A DNA stretch of 64,000 nt from Natronorubrum daqingense (GTDB taxonomy: Archaea; Halobacteriota; Halobacteria; Halobacteriales; Natrialbaceae). The stretch covers positions 1 through 64,000 of the forward strand of contig NZ_CP019329.1 in NCBI RefSeq assembly GCF_001971705.1, given 5' to 3'. Below, one piece after another: positions 1 to 9,190 of the stretch; position 1 is the stretch's first letter; each line of letters begins with the position of its first letter. Position numbers and translations under genes: made by a program. The notes beneath the pieces were generated by a model. It saw nothing but the letters and a program-made list of their open reading frames with translations, did no database searches and was not told where the DNA came from.

Positions 1-5
1 CATTT

Positions 6-1398
6 GTCTTTAGCTAAGCCTCACACCTCGGCTGCGTAGCAGTAGCGAGCGTCTCTTGTAAGATCGGCCGTTGCTTGTGGATCTTCTGTGCCTCTTCGAT
101 CAGCCGTTCCAACAGTGGCGGTGGCGAGTAGCCAAGGTAGTCACCGAGTTCGTGGAGGATGAGCTGGGCGTGCGACCGGAAGGTCGCCGCCCAGCGTTCC
201 GGCGGAAACACGAGCTCATCGTCAGCCTGCTCGGTGACCAGATCCAACAGATCACGACTCACCAGCAGCGAAAGCAACGCTGCGTACAGCAAAATTTCCA
301 CGACAACAGGGTTGCTTGTGTCGAATTCGTCCAGTTCGTACTGCGTTTTCAGCTCACGAAACAACGTCTCTACCTCCCATCGGCACCGATACAGCGTTGC
401 TAGATCTGCCGGCAGGAACTCCTCTCTCGGTAAGTTCGTGATGTATAGATGGTAGTCGTCGGCGTCCTCGTTGCGGACGCCGACGACGCGGAACCGTTTC
501 GTGTCTACTGAACGAGTCCCCTCGTACTGACCTCGCTTGAACTCTGCTTCGACCTCCACGTCGATGTACTTCCGCGAGAGGTCATCGACCACATCGTGGA
601 TCTGCTCGCCTTCCAAGGGAATGGCGCGGCCGCGCCATTCCCGTAGTTCCGCCGTTATCACCGGATTCGCGCTCTTCTTCAGCCGACTCACGAAGTAGCC
701 GTCGTTCTCGTCGATCAACGCGAAGCGGCGGTACTTGAAGTACGCGAGATCGAACAGAACGAGCCGCCCTTGGAGCCACGCGCCTGTCTTGAACAACGTG
801 CTGTCGTGCGTTTTCTCGTCGGTCACGTCTGTCCGTTCAATCGTCTTGTCGGTGGCATTGTGGAGCAGGTGGAGCTTCGCTCCAGCCTGCTCCTCGTGGC
901 GAGCTTGGAACTCGTCGGAAAGGAACTCGTGCAACCGCAGCACCGTTCCATCAGCGATCATCACGTCTCTGAATCGGTCGGTATCAGCGTCAACAGCCTC
1001 TGGAACAGCGACCTCGTCGAGACCACGCTCGACGAGGTCGCGGAGGTACTCTGCGAGTGACGGTGTGAGCCGGTGATAGAAGCCACCGGGAGAGATCGTC
1101 TCATCAGCCGTCGAGTTGTAGCTGCGTCTGAACCCAGCGAGTGTTCGGCTCTCGCCTGCGGCGAAGCCGAACACGAGCGCCCACACGAGGACGGGAATCT
1201 GGAGCTTGCCCTCTCGCTCGACCACGCCGAGTTCCTCGGCGTGCTCTTCGAGGAACTCGGAGGGAAAGAGAGTAGTGAGTCGACGCATGATCTTCGATGA
1301 GGAGCCGTTGTTGTGCACAGACTCGGCTTCCTCATTCCTCTCGAATAGAAGTCTCGATAAGCCGCCGCTGTCGCGTGGTTTCTCGCTTAGCTAAAGAC
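6..1398 (-). mobile_element. IS4-family insertion sequence, copy A
   Basis: The element is bounded by the 13-bp inverted repeat GTCTTTAGCTAAG at 6-18 and its complement at 1386-1398, giving 1393 bp. It holds one transposase gene on the minus strand. A second copy with the same termini lies at 6415-7806 in the opposite orientation. The only 5 visible bases left of the element (CATTT) do not recur in the right flank, so no target duplication is seen. The right end sits inside a Bat-type regulator gene and truncates it. An ISH8-like assignment is inferred from protein type and size. Confidence 0.92.
14..1318 (-). CDS. IS4-family transposase, intact
   Basis: DDE transposase of 434 aa that should catalyse cut-and-paste movement of copy A. 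A DGT motif near residue 125, an LFDLAYF segment and a Y-x2-RW-x-VE-x6-K signature near residue 320 fit the IS4 catalytic layout. The start shown is GTG; an ATG ten codons later (1288) is an alternative and matches the conserved MRRLTTLFPSEF block. The reading frame is open throughout, unlike copy B. At 617-642 the coding sequence contains a 26-bp perfect palindrome around a GCGGCCGC core, encoding Trp-Arg-Gly-Arg-Ala-Ile-Pro; the same palindrome is present in copy B. Confidence 0.92.
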   Translation of the reverse strand: MHNNGSSSKIMRRLTTLFPSEFLEEHAEELGVVEREGKLQIPVLVWALVFGFAAGESRTLAGFRRSYNSTADETISPGGFYHRLTPSLAEYLRDLVERGLDEVAVPEAVDADTDRFRDVMIADGTVLRLHEFLSDEFQARHEEQAGAKLHLLHNATDKTIERTDVTDEKTHDSTLFKTGAWLQGRLVLFDLAYFKYRRFALIDENDGYFVSRLKKSANPVITAELREWRGRAIPLEGEQIHDVVDDLSRKYIDVEVEAEFKRGQYEGTRSVDTKRFRVVGVRNEDADDYHLYITNLPREEFLPADLATLYRCRWEVETLFRELKTQYELDEFDTSNPVVVEILLYAALLSLLVSRDLLDLVTEQADDELVFPPERWAATFRSHAQLILHELGDYLGYSPPPLLERLIEEAQKIHKQRPILQETLATATQPRCEA

Positions 1399-2706
1399 GG
1401 ATGGTCGGCCAACTCTTTGCCCGTCTGAACGCGTGGCATTTCGAAGTATCCGCTTCGATAGGCCAACTGCAAGACCTCCTGCTGGCGCGGCGTCAACCGC
1501 TCGAGAATGGTACTTTGAAGTGTCGCCCCTGGTTCGCGTGTTCGGGTCCGTCGTGAGAGCAATTCGAGATCTGGAACCTCTTGCGCGAGGCTGTCGACGA
1601 ATGTACGGACGCTCGCCGATCCAGGGAGATCGACCACAACGGTTGCGGTTCCCGCATCAACCCGAAGCGACCGTACTGTCGCGTTCTGGTTGAGGACGAG
1701 ACCAGCAAGACTCGGTTCGCTCAATCGCGCCTTGAATAGGGGGGCGTCGTCGCGCTCTACAAGGGAGGTCACTTCCGTGATCCCAAGTACGTCCTTACCG
1801 GCGGTCACCACTTGCTCGGGCGCCACGCCTGGCACGGTAAAGAAGACGGTTGCCACGTCGTCAGTTCCTGAAACGAGCCCCTCGAATTCGAGTTTGCTGT
1901 CGATAGCTTGTGCCAGGCGACACAGTGGCGTGTCTGCTGCCGTTGAGTGAAGCGTGAGTTCGACGACGCTATCGGCTTGGAACGAGCTCCTCGTTTCAAC
2001 GGCGTTGATCGTGTGAGCGATCGTCTGGCCGAACTCGGCGAGGATGTCCGTATCCCAGTTCTCAGCGGGGGACCTGCCGTACACGACGAGCACGCCGTAG
2101 ACAGACTCGTCGTATGTGAGTGGGATACTGAAACACGAACGTGCCCCCTGCTCGAGCGTGATTTCCCGGCACGACCCGCTTCGTGCGTCAGTGACGATAT
2201 CCTCGATAACCTGCATCTCGCGGGTCCGTATTGCACTCACGAAGGGGGTCCGGAGCGACGGCTGGGTTGTCGTTCGCGATGGTGAGTTTCTGGAGGGTGC
2301 TGCTGTCGACACCCGCCCACGACCGCGGTCGGACAGAGTCTGCGTCGGCGTCGAACTCGCCGACCCAGGCGAACTCGTAGCGTGGAGATGCAATCAAGCG
2401 CTCACAGACTGCGTCGTCGATCGCGTCGACCGTCTCGGCTTCGACGAGGCTCGTGTCAATCTTACGGACGAGCGAGTTGAGTTGGTTGAGGCGGGTCAAC
2501 TCCTCGTTTCGCTGCTCCAGTTGTGCCTCGCTTTTGGCGCGATCCCACGCGGTTTCGACGGTCGAAGCGACTGTCTCCACGAGGTCAATCGTTTGCTCGT
2601 CGAAGGTGTCGACCTCTGTCGAACCGAGACAGACGACCCCATGGCGACCCAGCGGGACAAATGCACGGCTTCGTAACAACGAACTCGAGCATCCTTGCGA
2701 GGACAA
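1399..2706 (-). pseudogene. Bat-type (GAF plus HTH_10) regulator, decayed
   Basis: Remains of a haloarchaeal bacterioopsin-activator-like transcription regulator. The 5' part encodes a GAF-type sensory region. The 3' part encodes the HTH_10 block (LTPRQQEVLQLAYRSGYFEMPR) typical of Bat proteins. Three lesions are visible. The N-terminus is missing just before the alcohol dehydrogenase promoter. A frameshift near 2240-2265 moves the reading frame between the GAF part and the rest. The IS4 copy A cuts the recognition-helix region at 1398/1399. Function is therefore very probably lost. The original sensor input cannot be told from the fragment. Confidence 0.85.
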
Positions 2707-2748
2707 GCTACGCCTTTACTAAACTAGTCGATGGGGGTTTGAGACGTC

Positions 2749-3894
2749 ATGAAAGCACTCCGCTGGCACGGCGAACAAGATGTCCGCGTCGACGATGTCC
2801 CTAAACCCGAGATCGAGGAACCGACGGACGCGATCGTCGAGATCACCGCGACGGCGATCTGCGGTTCGGATCTTCATCTCTACAACGACTTCATGCCGGG
2901 GATGCAGGAGGGCGATATCCTTGGTCACGAGCCGATGGGTGAGGTCGTCGAGGTCGGCGAGGAGGTCGACAACCTCCGCGAGGGCGACCGCGTCGTTATC
3001 CCGTTCACGATCAGCTGTGGCTCCTGTTGGTTCTGCGGGAACGACATGTACTCGCTGTGCGACGAGACCAATCCCAACGCCGACATGGCCGCGGAGTCGA
3101 TGGGCCACTCGCCGGCCGGCCTCTTCGGCTTCTCGCACACGCTGGGCGGCTACGACGGCGGCCAGGCCGAGTACCTGCGGGTTCCCCACGCCGACGTCGG
3201 CCCGATCAAGATCGACTCGAACCTCTCGGACGAGGAGGTCCTGTTCCTCTCCGACATCTACCCGACGGGCTACATGGCCGCCGAGAACGCCGAGATCGAG
3301 GAGAACGACACGGTCGCGGTCTGGGGCTGTGGCCCAGTCGGCCAGTTCGCCATCCAGAGCGCCTGGATGATGGGCGCCGACCAGGTAATCGCGATCGACC
3401 GGATTCCCGAACGCCTCGAGATGGCACAGGGCCACGCCGACACCCAGGTGATCGACTACTCCGAGGAGGACGTCTACGATCGCCTGATGGACGCGACCGA
3501 CGACTACGGGCCGGATCGGTGTATCGACGCCGTCGGCTCGGAAGCCCACTCGACCTGCGTCGATACCGTCCCCGACGAGCCCGACCGACCGTACGTGATC
3601 CAGCAGGCGGCCAAATCCTGTCGCAAGGGTGGAACGCTCTCGATCCCGGGCGTCTACATCGACGGGATGGACGACGTGCCGATGGGACCGATCATGAACA
3701 AGGCGCTGACGATCAACACCGGCCAAACCCACGTCCAGGCCTACCTCGACGAACTGCTTGAGACGATCGAGGACGGACAGATCGATCCCTCCGAAATCAT
3801 CACGCACACGGGCGATCTCGACGACGGCCCCGAGATGTACCAGCGGTTCAACGACAAGGAGGACGACTGCGTCAAGGTCGTCCTCGAGCCGTAA
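2749..3894 (+). CDS. zinc-dependent alcohol dehydrogenase (MDR family)
   Basis: Medium-chain dehydrogenase of 381 aa, probably oxidising an alcohol, polyol or formaldehyde adduct with NAD(P). Catalytic zinc ligands fit Cys38 and His60-Glu61 in the GHEPMGE motif. Structural zinc ligands fit Cys90, Cys93, Cys96 and Cys104. The Rossmann motif GCGPVG lies at 193-198. The overall pattern matches the glutathione-dependent formaldehyde dehydrogenase-like and threonine dehydrogenase-like branch common in haloarchaea; the substrate cannot be read from sequence. The gene stands alone between a pseudogene and a TnpB element. Codon use is strongly GC-biased, like a resident chromosomal gene. An open frame on the opposite strand is a shadow. 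Confidence 0.93.
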   Translation: MKALRWHGEQDVRVDDVPKPEIEEPTDAIVEITATAICGSDLHLYNDFMPGMQEGDILGHEPMGEVVEVGEEVDNLREGDRVVIPFTISCGSCWFCGNDMYSLCDETNPNADMAAESMGHSPAGLFGFSHTLGGYDGGQAEYLRVPHADVGPIKIDSNLSDEEVLFLSDIYPTGYMAAENAEIEENDTVAVWGCGPVGQFAIQSAWMMGADQVIAIDRIPERLEMAQGHADTQVIDYSEEDVYDRLMDATDDYGPDRCIDAVGSEAHSTCVDTVPDEPDRPYVIQQAAKSCRKGGTLSIPGVYIDGMDDVPMGPIMNKALTINTGQTHVQAYLDELLETIEDGQIDPSEIITHTGDLDDGPEMYQRFNDKEDDCVKVVLEP

Positions 3895-4094
3895 CGAAGG
3901 TTGATATACTATTTTATTTAATAGATGGCCAGCTAAGAATCGATCTTCAGATGATCGAGCAGATGCCTCTCTATCCCTGTAAATCGATTTTGTGCTGCGC
4001 GGCACTGTCTAGTTGAGTCGGTTTGAGAAGTGAGCAGGCCGTTGAGTTAATTTGGAAAGAAACTCGCCTGTTTCATCTTGCGGTAGCGAGGAAA

Positions 4095-4120
4095 CCCCGT
4101 GCTTTAGCACGAGGAGGAAT
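4095..4120 (+). other. hairpin resembling an IS1341-type right end
   Basis: CGTGC at 4098-4102 and GCACG at 4107-4111 form a stem with a TTTA loop, followed by GAGGAGGA. The layout matches the terminal hairpin after the nearby TnpB gene (5612-5629), which also has a TTTA loop. It may be the left boundary of the TnpB element or a leftover right end of an older one. Confidence 0.45.
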
Positions 4121-4146
4121 CGCGTTCGTTCGTGTCTCGACTCGCC

Positions 4147-4281
4147 CTACAACGGCCCCTCGGTGTCCAACGATCTCGCACCTTGGAGTAACACCCCTTT
4201 CCAGGTAAGGCCGTGCGCGTCTTTGATCTCGCTTAGGCGGTCGTACTCGTCTTGGTCGACTTCGATATTCAGATTGGGCAT
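4147..4281 (-). CDS. 44-aa protein divergent from TnpB, RHH-like
   Basis: Small open frame of 44 codons starting MPNLNIEVDQDEYDRLSEIK and ending at TAG. The first strand-like segment followed by a D-E-Y-x-x-L-x-E-I-K helix resembles the start of ribbon-helix-helix DNA-binding proteins. It is transcribed away from the TnpB gene, with 58 bp between the two starts. Small genes of this kind next to haloarchaeal TnpB elements are familiar, but their role is unknown to me. It could repress TnpB or be an uncharacterised partner. It is too short for many gene callers. Confidence 0.6.
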   Translation of the reverse strand: MPNLNIEVDQDEYDRLSEIKDAHGLTWKGVLLQGARSLDTEGPL

Positions 4282-4339
4282 TTACACACATGGTTATTTT
4301 TTAGTTAGCTTTAACTATTGCTCTCTCGTACTCGTAGTT

Positions 4340-5575
4340 ATGACGACGACCGCCACGAAAACGCTCGAAGCCACGCTTGCTTCGCCCACGGCGGGCAAAG
4401 AGCAACGGCTCGAGCGAACGGTGGCGACCTACCACCGCGCCCTTTTGGACGCCTTCGAGAGTGGTGCGGATACGCAAACGGCGGTTAACGATGTCGTCAC
4501 GCCGTACAATCTCACGTCCTACGCCAAGGATGCGCTCAAGAACTACGTCCCGAAGCTTCGGGATACGTACAACGCGTCGGTGTTGGCCGACGACCATCCC
4601 GTTCGGTTCACGAACCGTGGGTTCAGTCTCGACCACTCCGACGAGCGTGCGTGCGAGTTCTGCTGGCGCGTACCACAGGCCGGACATGGCAACGCCTTCT
4701 GGATTCCGCTTCGGATTAACCCCGAACAGGAATCGCTCTGGTTCGACCTGCTCGACGGGGACGTCTCGGTCGGCGAGTTCCGACTGCAACAGCACCGCAA
4801 GAACTGGGTGCTGCACGTCACCGTCGAGTACGAGATCGCCGAACCAGAAACGCTGGACGACCCGACTCGAATTGGCTTCGATATCGGCGAGTCCAAACTG
4901 CTGGCGGGCTGTGCCTGTCAGAACGACACTCCGACCCAACCGTACATCTACGACGGCGGTCGTGCGCGAGCACTCCGAAAGGAGATGCACACGACGCTGA
5001 AGCGCCTGCAAGAACGCGACGCCTGCGAGTGGCGCGTAGATCAACGCTTCGATCACTACCAGAACGCCTTGACGGACATCGTCGAGAAGGCGTCTCGAGA
5101 AGCCGTCGAGTACGCCGAGTCCTTTGACGATCCGGTGATCGTACTCGAGGACTTGTCGTACATCCGCGAGAATCTGGATTACGGCACGTTCATGAACCGG
5201 CGTTTGCACGCGTGGGCGTTCGCCAGACTCACCGACCGCATCGAGGACAAGGCCCTCGAAGCCGGTATCCCGGTCGAGTTCGTGAATCCGCACTACACGT
5301 CCCAGACGTGCCACGCCTGCGGATATATCGGACGCCGCGGGTCGCAAGCTGAGTTCAAGTGTACGAACCCGGAGTGTTGGGTCACGGAGTACCAAGCAGA
5401 TATCAACGCGGCGGCGAACATCGCCGATCGCGTTGATCCGTGGGGAGAGAGCGTTCCTTGGAAACCGGAACGTGATGACTCACCACGGAATGGGAGCCGT
5501 TGTGACACGGCCACAGGACACCGCACGCCGAGTCGGCAATCCCGACAGACGACGCTTGTGGCCTTCGAGTCCTGA
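4340..5575 (+). CDS. tnpB: TnpB-type RNA-guided nuclease (IS1341-type element)
   Basis: Protein of 411 aa of the IS200/IS605 TnpB family (OrfB), a compact RuvC-like nuclease guided in studied relatives by an RNA made from the element's 3' end. RuvC acids fit Asp181 in GFDIGES, Glu270 in VLEDLSYI and Asp354 in YQADINAAAN. A zinc finger uses Cys324, Cys327, Cys341 and Cys346. The ATG at 4340 is chosen because upstream codons to 4052 lie in noncoding-looking sequence that overlaps the divergent small gene. No TnpA gene is present, so the element is TnpB-only. The RuvC and zinc residues look intact, so activity is plausible. Confidence 0.93.
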   Translation: MTTTATKTLEATLASPTAGKEQRLERTVATYHRALLDAFESGADTQTAVNDVVTPYNLTSYAKDALKNYVPKLRDTYNASVLADDHPVRFTNRGFSLDHSDERACEFCWRVPQAGHGNAFWIPLRINPEQESLWFDLLDGDVSVGEFRLQQHRKNWVLHVTVEYEIAEPETLDDPTRIGFDIGESKLLAGCACQNDTPTQPYIYDGGRARALRKEMHTTLKRLQERDACEWRVDQRFDHYQNALTDIVEKASREAVEYAESFDDPVIVLEDLSYIRENLDYGTFMNRRLHAWAFARLTDRIEDKALEAGIPVEFVNPHYTSQTCHACGYIGRRGSQAEFKCTNPECWVTEYQADINAAANIADRVDPWGESVPWKPERDDSPRNGSRCDTATGHRTPSRQSRQTTLVAFES

Positions 5576-5590
5576 AACCTCCCTCGACGC

Positions 5591-5641
5591 GAGGCTTCCC
5601 TTGTAGGAAGCCCCGCCCTTTAGGGCGGGTGAGGATGTCAC
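5591..5641 (+). ncRNA. TnpB element right end and likely guide-RNA scaffold
   Basis: Two consecutive stems follow the TnpB stop codon. GGCTTCC at 5593-5599 pairs with GGAAGCC at 5606-5612. CCCGCCC at 5612-5618 pairs with GGGCGGG at 5623-5629 around TTTA. The sequence then runs GAGGATGTCAC, a familiar haloarchaeal IS1341-type terminus. In studied relatives the omega RNA covers the end of tnpB and these stems, with the guide immediately downstream. The exact RNA ends are inferred. Confidence 0.6.
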
Positions 5642-5674
5642 TGATAGAGGGAACGCAAGAGATTTCTCCCCAAG

Positions 5675-6361
5675 ATGAATAGTATCCACGTGCCGAGGAG
5701 CTTCATTGCCGATGTCGCGCTAACCCACCCCGATTTTCCCCTCGGGCCGACACTCAAAGCAATCCCGACTGCATCGATCACGGAAGAGTCAATTCGCCCA
5801 GCGACAACCGCAGACGAGCCGGCCGTCCTCTATCGGGTAACAGACGTCGACTTCCGGACCTTCGAGTCGGCACTCGAGCACGACGACACGGTTAGTGAGT
5901 GGGCCTAAACGATGGACTTCGGCGACACGCGGATGTACCGTGTCCAGCACAGTCCGGCGACGGAATTTGTCACCCCGACGCTATCCGACCTCGAGATCCA
6001 CGTCATCAGTATCGAAAGTGCCGGCCGTGACTGGCACTTTCGGTTAGAGACGGCTGAGCGAGACCACCTCGGTGCATTTTGGGACCATTGTCGCGCCGAG
6101 GACATTCAGTTCGAACTGGAGACGCTCCGAAGTTCCGGGGCCCAGCCGATAAAGGAGCGCGTCAGCATTAAAGCAACACTGACCGAGCGTCAACTGGAGG
6201 TCGCCCGGGTCGCGGCCCAGATGGGTTACTACGACAAAGGCGGTGTCAGTGCGAAGGAGGTTGCCGCCGAACTCGGAATTGCTTCATCGACGTTATCGAC
6301 CCATCTGCGCCGAATTAACGCAAATATCTTCGCCACGCTGTTCGACGATGCATCCGGATGA
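5675..6361 (+). pseudogene. HTH_10 (Bat-like) regulator with one in-frame stop
   Basis: Haloarchaeal Bat-family transcription regulator of about 228 codons. The second half has the HTH_10 block (LTERQLEVARVAAQMGYYDKGG followed by VAAELGIASSTLSTHLRR). A TAA at 5906-5908 interrupts the frame between EWA and TMDFGDTRMYRV. Both halves are in the same frame and together match one continuous family member. A single base change to a sense codon such as TCA or TTA would restore it. It is either a very recent pseudogene or a sequence error. A downstream ATG at 5912 could give a C-terminal DNA-binding fragment. Confidence 0.82.
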
Positions 6362-6414
6362 GATTCGCGACGTGGCCTGATTTCGGGCACCCGTTATAAG
6401 TGGGCGGATTATCT

Positions 6415-7806
6415 GTCTTTAGCTAAGTGAAGAACCACGTGACAGCGGCGGCTTATCGAGGCATCTTTTCGAGAGGAATGAGGAGGCAACGGCTGTGTCC
6501 ACCAATGCCTCCTCATCTCGGATTATGCGTCGGCTCACTACACTGTTTCCCTCTGAGTTCCTCGAAGAGCACGCCGAGGAACTCGGCGTGGTCGAACGCG
6601 ACCGCAAGCTCCAGATTCCCGCCTTCGTCTGGGCATTCGTGTTCGGCTTCGCCGCAGGCGAAAGCCGAACACTCGCTGGCTTCAGACGCAGCTACAACTC
6701 GACGGCCGACGACCCGATTCTCCCGGCGGCTTCTATCACCGGTTGACGCCGTCTCTTGCAGAGTACTTCCGCGACCTCGTCGAGCACGGCCTCGACGAGG
6801 TCGCTGTCCCTGACACTGTTGACGCCGATATCGACCGCTTCAGGGACGTGATGATCGCTGATGGAACCGTCCTGCGGTTGCACGAGTTTCTCTCCGACGA
6901 ATACGAAGCCCGGAAAGAGGAGCAGGCTGGAGCGAAGCTCCACCTGCTCCACAATGCTACCGAGCAAACGGTAGAACGCCTCGACGTGACTGACGAGAAA
7001 ACGCACGACAGTACGCTGTTTAACACAGGATCGTGGCTCGAAGATCGACTCATTCTGTTCGACCGAGCCTACTTCAAGTACCGCCGCTTCGCGTTGATCG
7101 ACGAGAACGGCGGCTACTTCGTGAGCCGGCTGAAAGAGAGTGCAAACCCGGTGATATCAGAGGAATTACGGGAATGGCGCGGCCGCGCCATTCCCTTGGA
7201 AGGTGAGCAGATCCACGATGTTATGGATGACCTGCACCGCGAGTACATCGACGTGGAAGTCGAAGCCGAGTTCGACCGAAGACCGTACGGAGGAACGCAA
7301 TCACGCGATAGGAAGCAGTTCCGCGTCGTCGGCGTCCGCAAAGAGGACGCCGACGACTACCATCTGTATATCACGAACCTGCCGAGAGAAGAGTTCCTGC
7401 CATCGGATCTAGGGACGATCTATCGCTGTCGGTGGGAGGTGGAGTTGCTGTTTCGGGAGTTGAAGACGCAGTACGAACTGGACGAGTTCGATACGACGAA
7501 GGAGCATGTCGTCGAAATTCTGTTGTACGCGGCGTTGCTGTCGCTGCTCGTGAGTCGTGAGTTGCTCGATCTGGTCACCGAACAGGCGGACGATGAGATC
7601 GTGTTTCCGCCAGAACGCTGGGCGGCGACCTTTCGGTCGCACGCCCAGCTCATCCTCCACGAACTCAGCGAATACCTCGGCTACTCGCCGCCACCGCTGC
7701 TCGACCGACTGATCGACGACGCACAGAAGATCCACCAGCAACGGCCAGTGTTACAAGAGACGCTCGCTACCGCTACGCAACCGAGGTGTGAGGCTTAGCT
7801 AAAGAC
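6415..7806 (+). mobile_element. IS4-family insertion sequence, copy B
   Basis: Bounded by GTCTTTAGCTAAG at 6415-6427 and its complement at 7794-7806, 1392 bp long, one base shorter than copy A. It is inverted relative to copy A, so the two could recombine to invert the roughly 5 kb between them. The flanks (ATTATCT on the left, GAATGGA on the right) show no target duplication. The insertion follows the HTH_10 pseudogene by 53 bp and cuts another gene at its right end. Confidence 0.92.
6495..7798 (+). pseudogene. IS4-family transposase, frameshifted
   Basis: Homologue of the copy A transposase. The first 83 codons (6495-6746) read in one frame and the rest (from about 6743) in another. Compared with copy A, one base is missing near 6715-6725, in the stretch just before the conserved Gly-Phe-Tyr-His. 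The one-base length difference between the two elements agrees with this deletion. The downstream part keeps DGT, LFDRAYF and Y-x2-RW-x-VE-x6-K. The product is probably inactive unless supplied by frameshifting. The 26-bp palindrome is at 7170-7195. Confidence 0.88.
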
Positions 7807-7887
7807 GAATGGATTGACGACTTTCTCGAGCAAGACGATCGGGGCGAGGACTACGTGGAGTTGTTCACGCTCAAGGATTCCGACTGA
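7807..7887 (+). pseudogene. C-terminal stub of a gene cut by IS4 copy B
   Basis: Immediately after the element's right end an open frame encodes 26 acidic residues (EWIDDFLEQDD to FTLKDSD) and then TGA. The composition and codon use look like a real haloarchaeal C-terminus. No start lies within it, so it is best read as the tail of a gene truncated by the insertion. The family is not recognised. Confidence 0.5.
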
Positions 7888-7936
7888 GGGAAACGCCTTA
7901 GCCGTATCGCGCTCGAAACTGTTTCTTCTGCAGCGA

Positions 7937-8629
7937 TCAAGCGACCTCTCTGATCGAACCAGGCCCGATTGCTTTCGGATATATCGGTTTCCGTTTCTCG
8001 AGAATATGGTTCCAAAACGCGATCGTCGTCTGTACCCAGCCATCGCCGAGTGGATAGACTAGCGTCTCGAACTCCTCACCCGTGAATCGAGGTCCGTTCT
8101 GCGTGGACTCACACTCGAGACGCTGATTCACGAGTCGATCGATCGGTGCCGTGAACTCATCGTCGCGTGTTCTCGACACTAAGACTGGGCAGTCGTACCG
8201 ACGAGCGGCCGCTGCGAGCTTCGCGAGCGATTGCATGAACAGTGGTTGGCCCTGCTCGCCCATCTCATCATCCCTGTAGAACCCATCGAGTGCTGGAGCG
8301 ACGATCAAGCCGACAACGTCTGTGTCGACATCGTTGCCACTGTAGCTGTCGTCGCCCAGTAACCGCTTGCACAGTGTGTTGTGTTGGTAGCCGGTGAACG
8401 CCCTTGCGACGTTGATTCGATCCAGCGCACGGCGGCTAGGCGCGATTTCGGACAGTGGCTCCGTCTGTGCGTGGCCGAAGGTATCGATCCACCAGGCACT
8501 CTCACGCTCGAGGAGAACGTGATCGACGACGAGTGTTTGGAGTGGCCCTGGTTTCGTCGACTCAAGGAGCGTGACACCGGGCTCGAGTGATGGGAGGTCT
8601 GGTATTGGTTGGTCAAATTTCGTCTGCAT
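7937..8629 (-). CDS. conserved haloarchaeal protein, RecA-superfamily-like
   Basis: Protein of 230 aa starting MQTKFDQPIPDLPSLEPGV. It resembles a widespread haloarchaeal family with a Rad51/RadA-like fold: an initial LEPGVTLLEST strand-loop where a P-loop would sit, a long middle region with hydrophobic strands (VVGLIVAPALDGFYRD, CPVLVSRTRDDEF), and a conserved end (TLVYPLGDGWVQTTIAFW). No classical GxxxxGK[ST] Walker A motif is seen, so ATP binding is doubtful. The ATG at 8629 is preferred over an upstream one at 8719, whose extra residues look non-coding. The role is unknown; a DNA repair or single-strand-binding context is only a guess. Confidence 0.75.
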   Translation of the reverse strand: MQTKFDQPIPDLPSLEPGVTLLESTKPGPLQTLVVDHVLLERESAWWIDTFGHAQTEPLSEIAPSRRALDRINVARAFTGYQHNTLCKRLLGDDSYSGNDVDTDVVGLIVAPALDGFYRDDEMGEQGQPLFMQSLAKLAAAARRYDCPVLVSRTRDDEFTAPIDRLVNQRLECESTQNGPRFTGEEFETLVYPLGDGWVQTTIAFWNHILEKRKPIYPKAIGPGSIREVA

Positions 8630-8949
8630 GTCTATTCCTCTGCAGACTGGGTAGTTAACCGTCGGTGTGCGGGTTCCGATAGTTCCGATACTAACACAGG
8701 GGTATATTTTTACTGACAAATACCGGTATGCCGGCCAATAGTCTTAATTTGAGATAGTAAAAATCTCCAACCGTTGGCCGGTGATACCTCATCGCACCTG
8801 AGACAATACTACCGGCCGCTTTTGGGTCCTACGTGCCACGTACTGGTCCCGATTGACACCTACTCCTCGGTCAGGGGATTTCACGTCGGCTCACCACCGA
8901 CGTATTCTCAGCCGCTAGTTTATATCGGAAGCCGCGGCCAACGTCGGTG

Positions 8950-9135
8950 ATGTTCGATCGAACCCCACAAGAGGATCTGCTTGTCGTCGAAGCACTCGTT
9001 GAGTTTAGCCATCGCGAACGCGATCGCCGACCAGGTCGATCAGCACGAGCGTGGGTGATGGCAAAAGAAATCGCTGGGAGCCACGGACTCGAGGTCGAGG
9101 ACGCCCTCGGACAACTCGATCAACTCTCACGCTAA
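8950..9135 (+). CDS. small conserved haloarchaeal protein
   Basis: Protein of 61 aa starting MFDRTPQEDLLVVEALVEFS. It is highly charged and mostly helical, with the segment RPGRSARAWVMAKEIA followed by GLEVEDALGQLDQL. A degraded relative of the second half is at 11931-12056, which supports this being a real mobile or duplicated family. It precedes a hypothetical gene by 55 bp on the same strand. Function is not recognised. Confidence 0.6.
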   Translation: MFDRTPQEDLLVVEALVEFSHRERDRRPGRSARAWVMAKEIAGSHGLEVEDALGQLDQLSR

Positions 9136-9190
9136 CCACTTTCACTCCGGTCGGCGAACGTCCAAGAGGGTCACGGCCGATGGAACGTGT

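Noticed and set aside
2719-4005. Long open frame on the minus strand opposite the alcohol dehydrogenase
   Set aside because: It mirrors a high-GC gene and has no recognisable domain. The plus-strand gene has complete catalytic and structural zinc motifs.
4301-5395. Long minus-strand frame opposite TnpB
   Set aside because: TnpB motifs on the plus strand are complete, and the opposite frame has no family pattern, so it is a shadow of GC-rich codons.
6495-7798. Programmed frameshifting to make the copy B transposase
   Set aside because: Copy A encodes the same protein in one frame, and copy B is exactly one base shorter, so a deletion explains the break better.
8725-8788. Imperfect inverted repeat GGTATGCCGGCCAA and TTGGCCGGTGATACC upstream of the gene at 7937-8629
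   Set aside because: It has an indel between the arms and no link to a repeat family. It could be a local hairpin or operator, but the support is weak.
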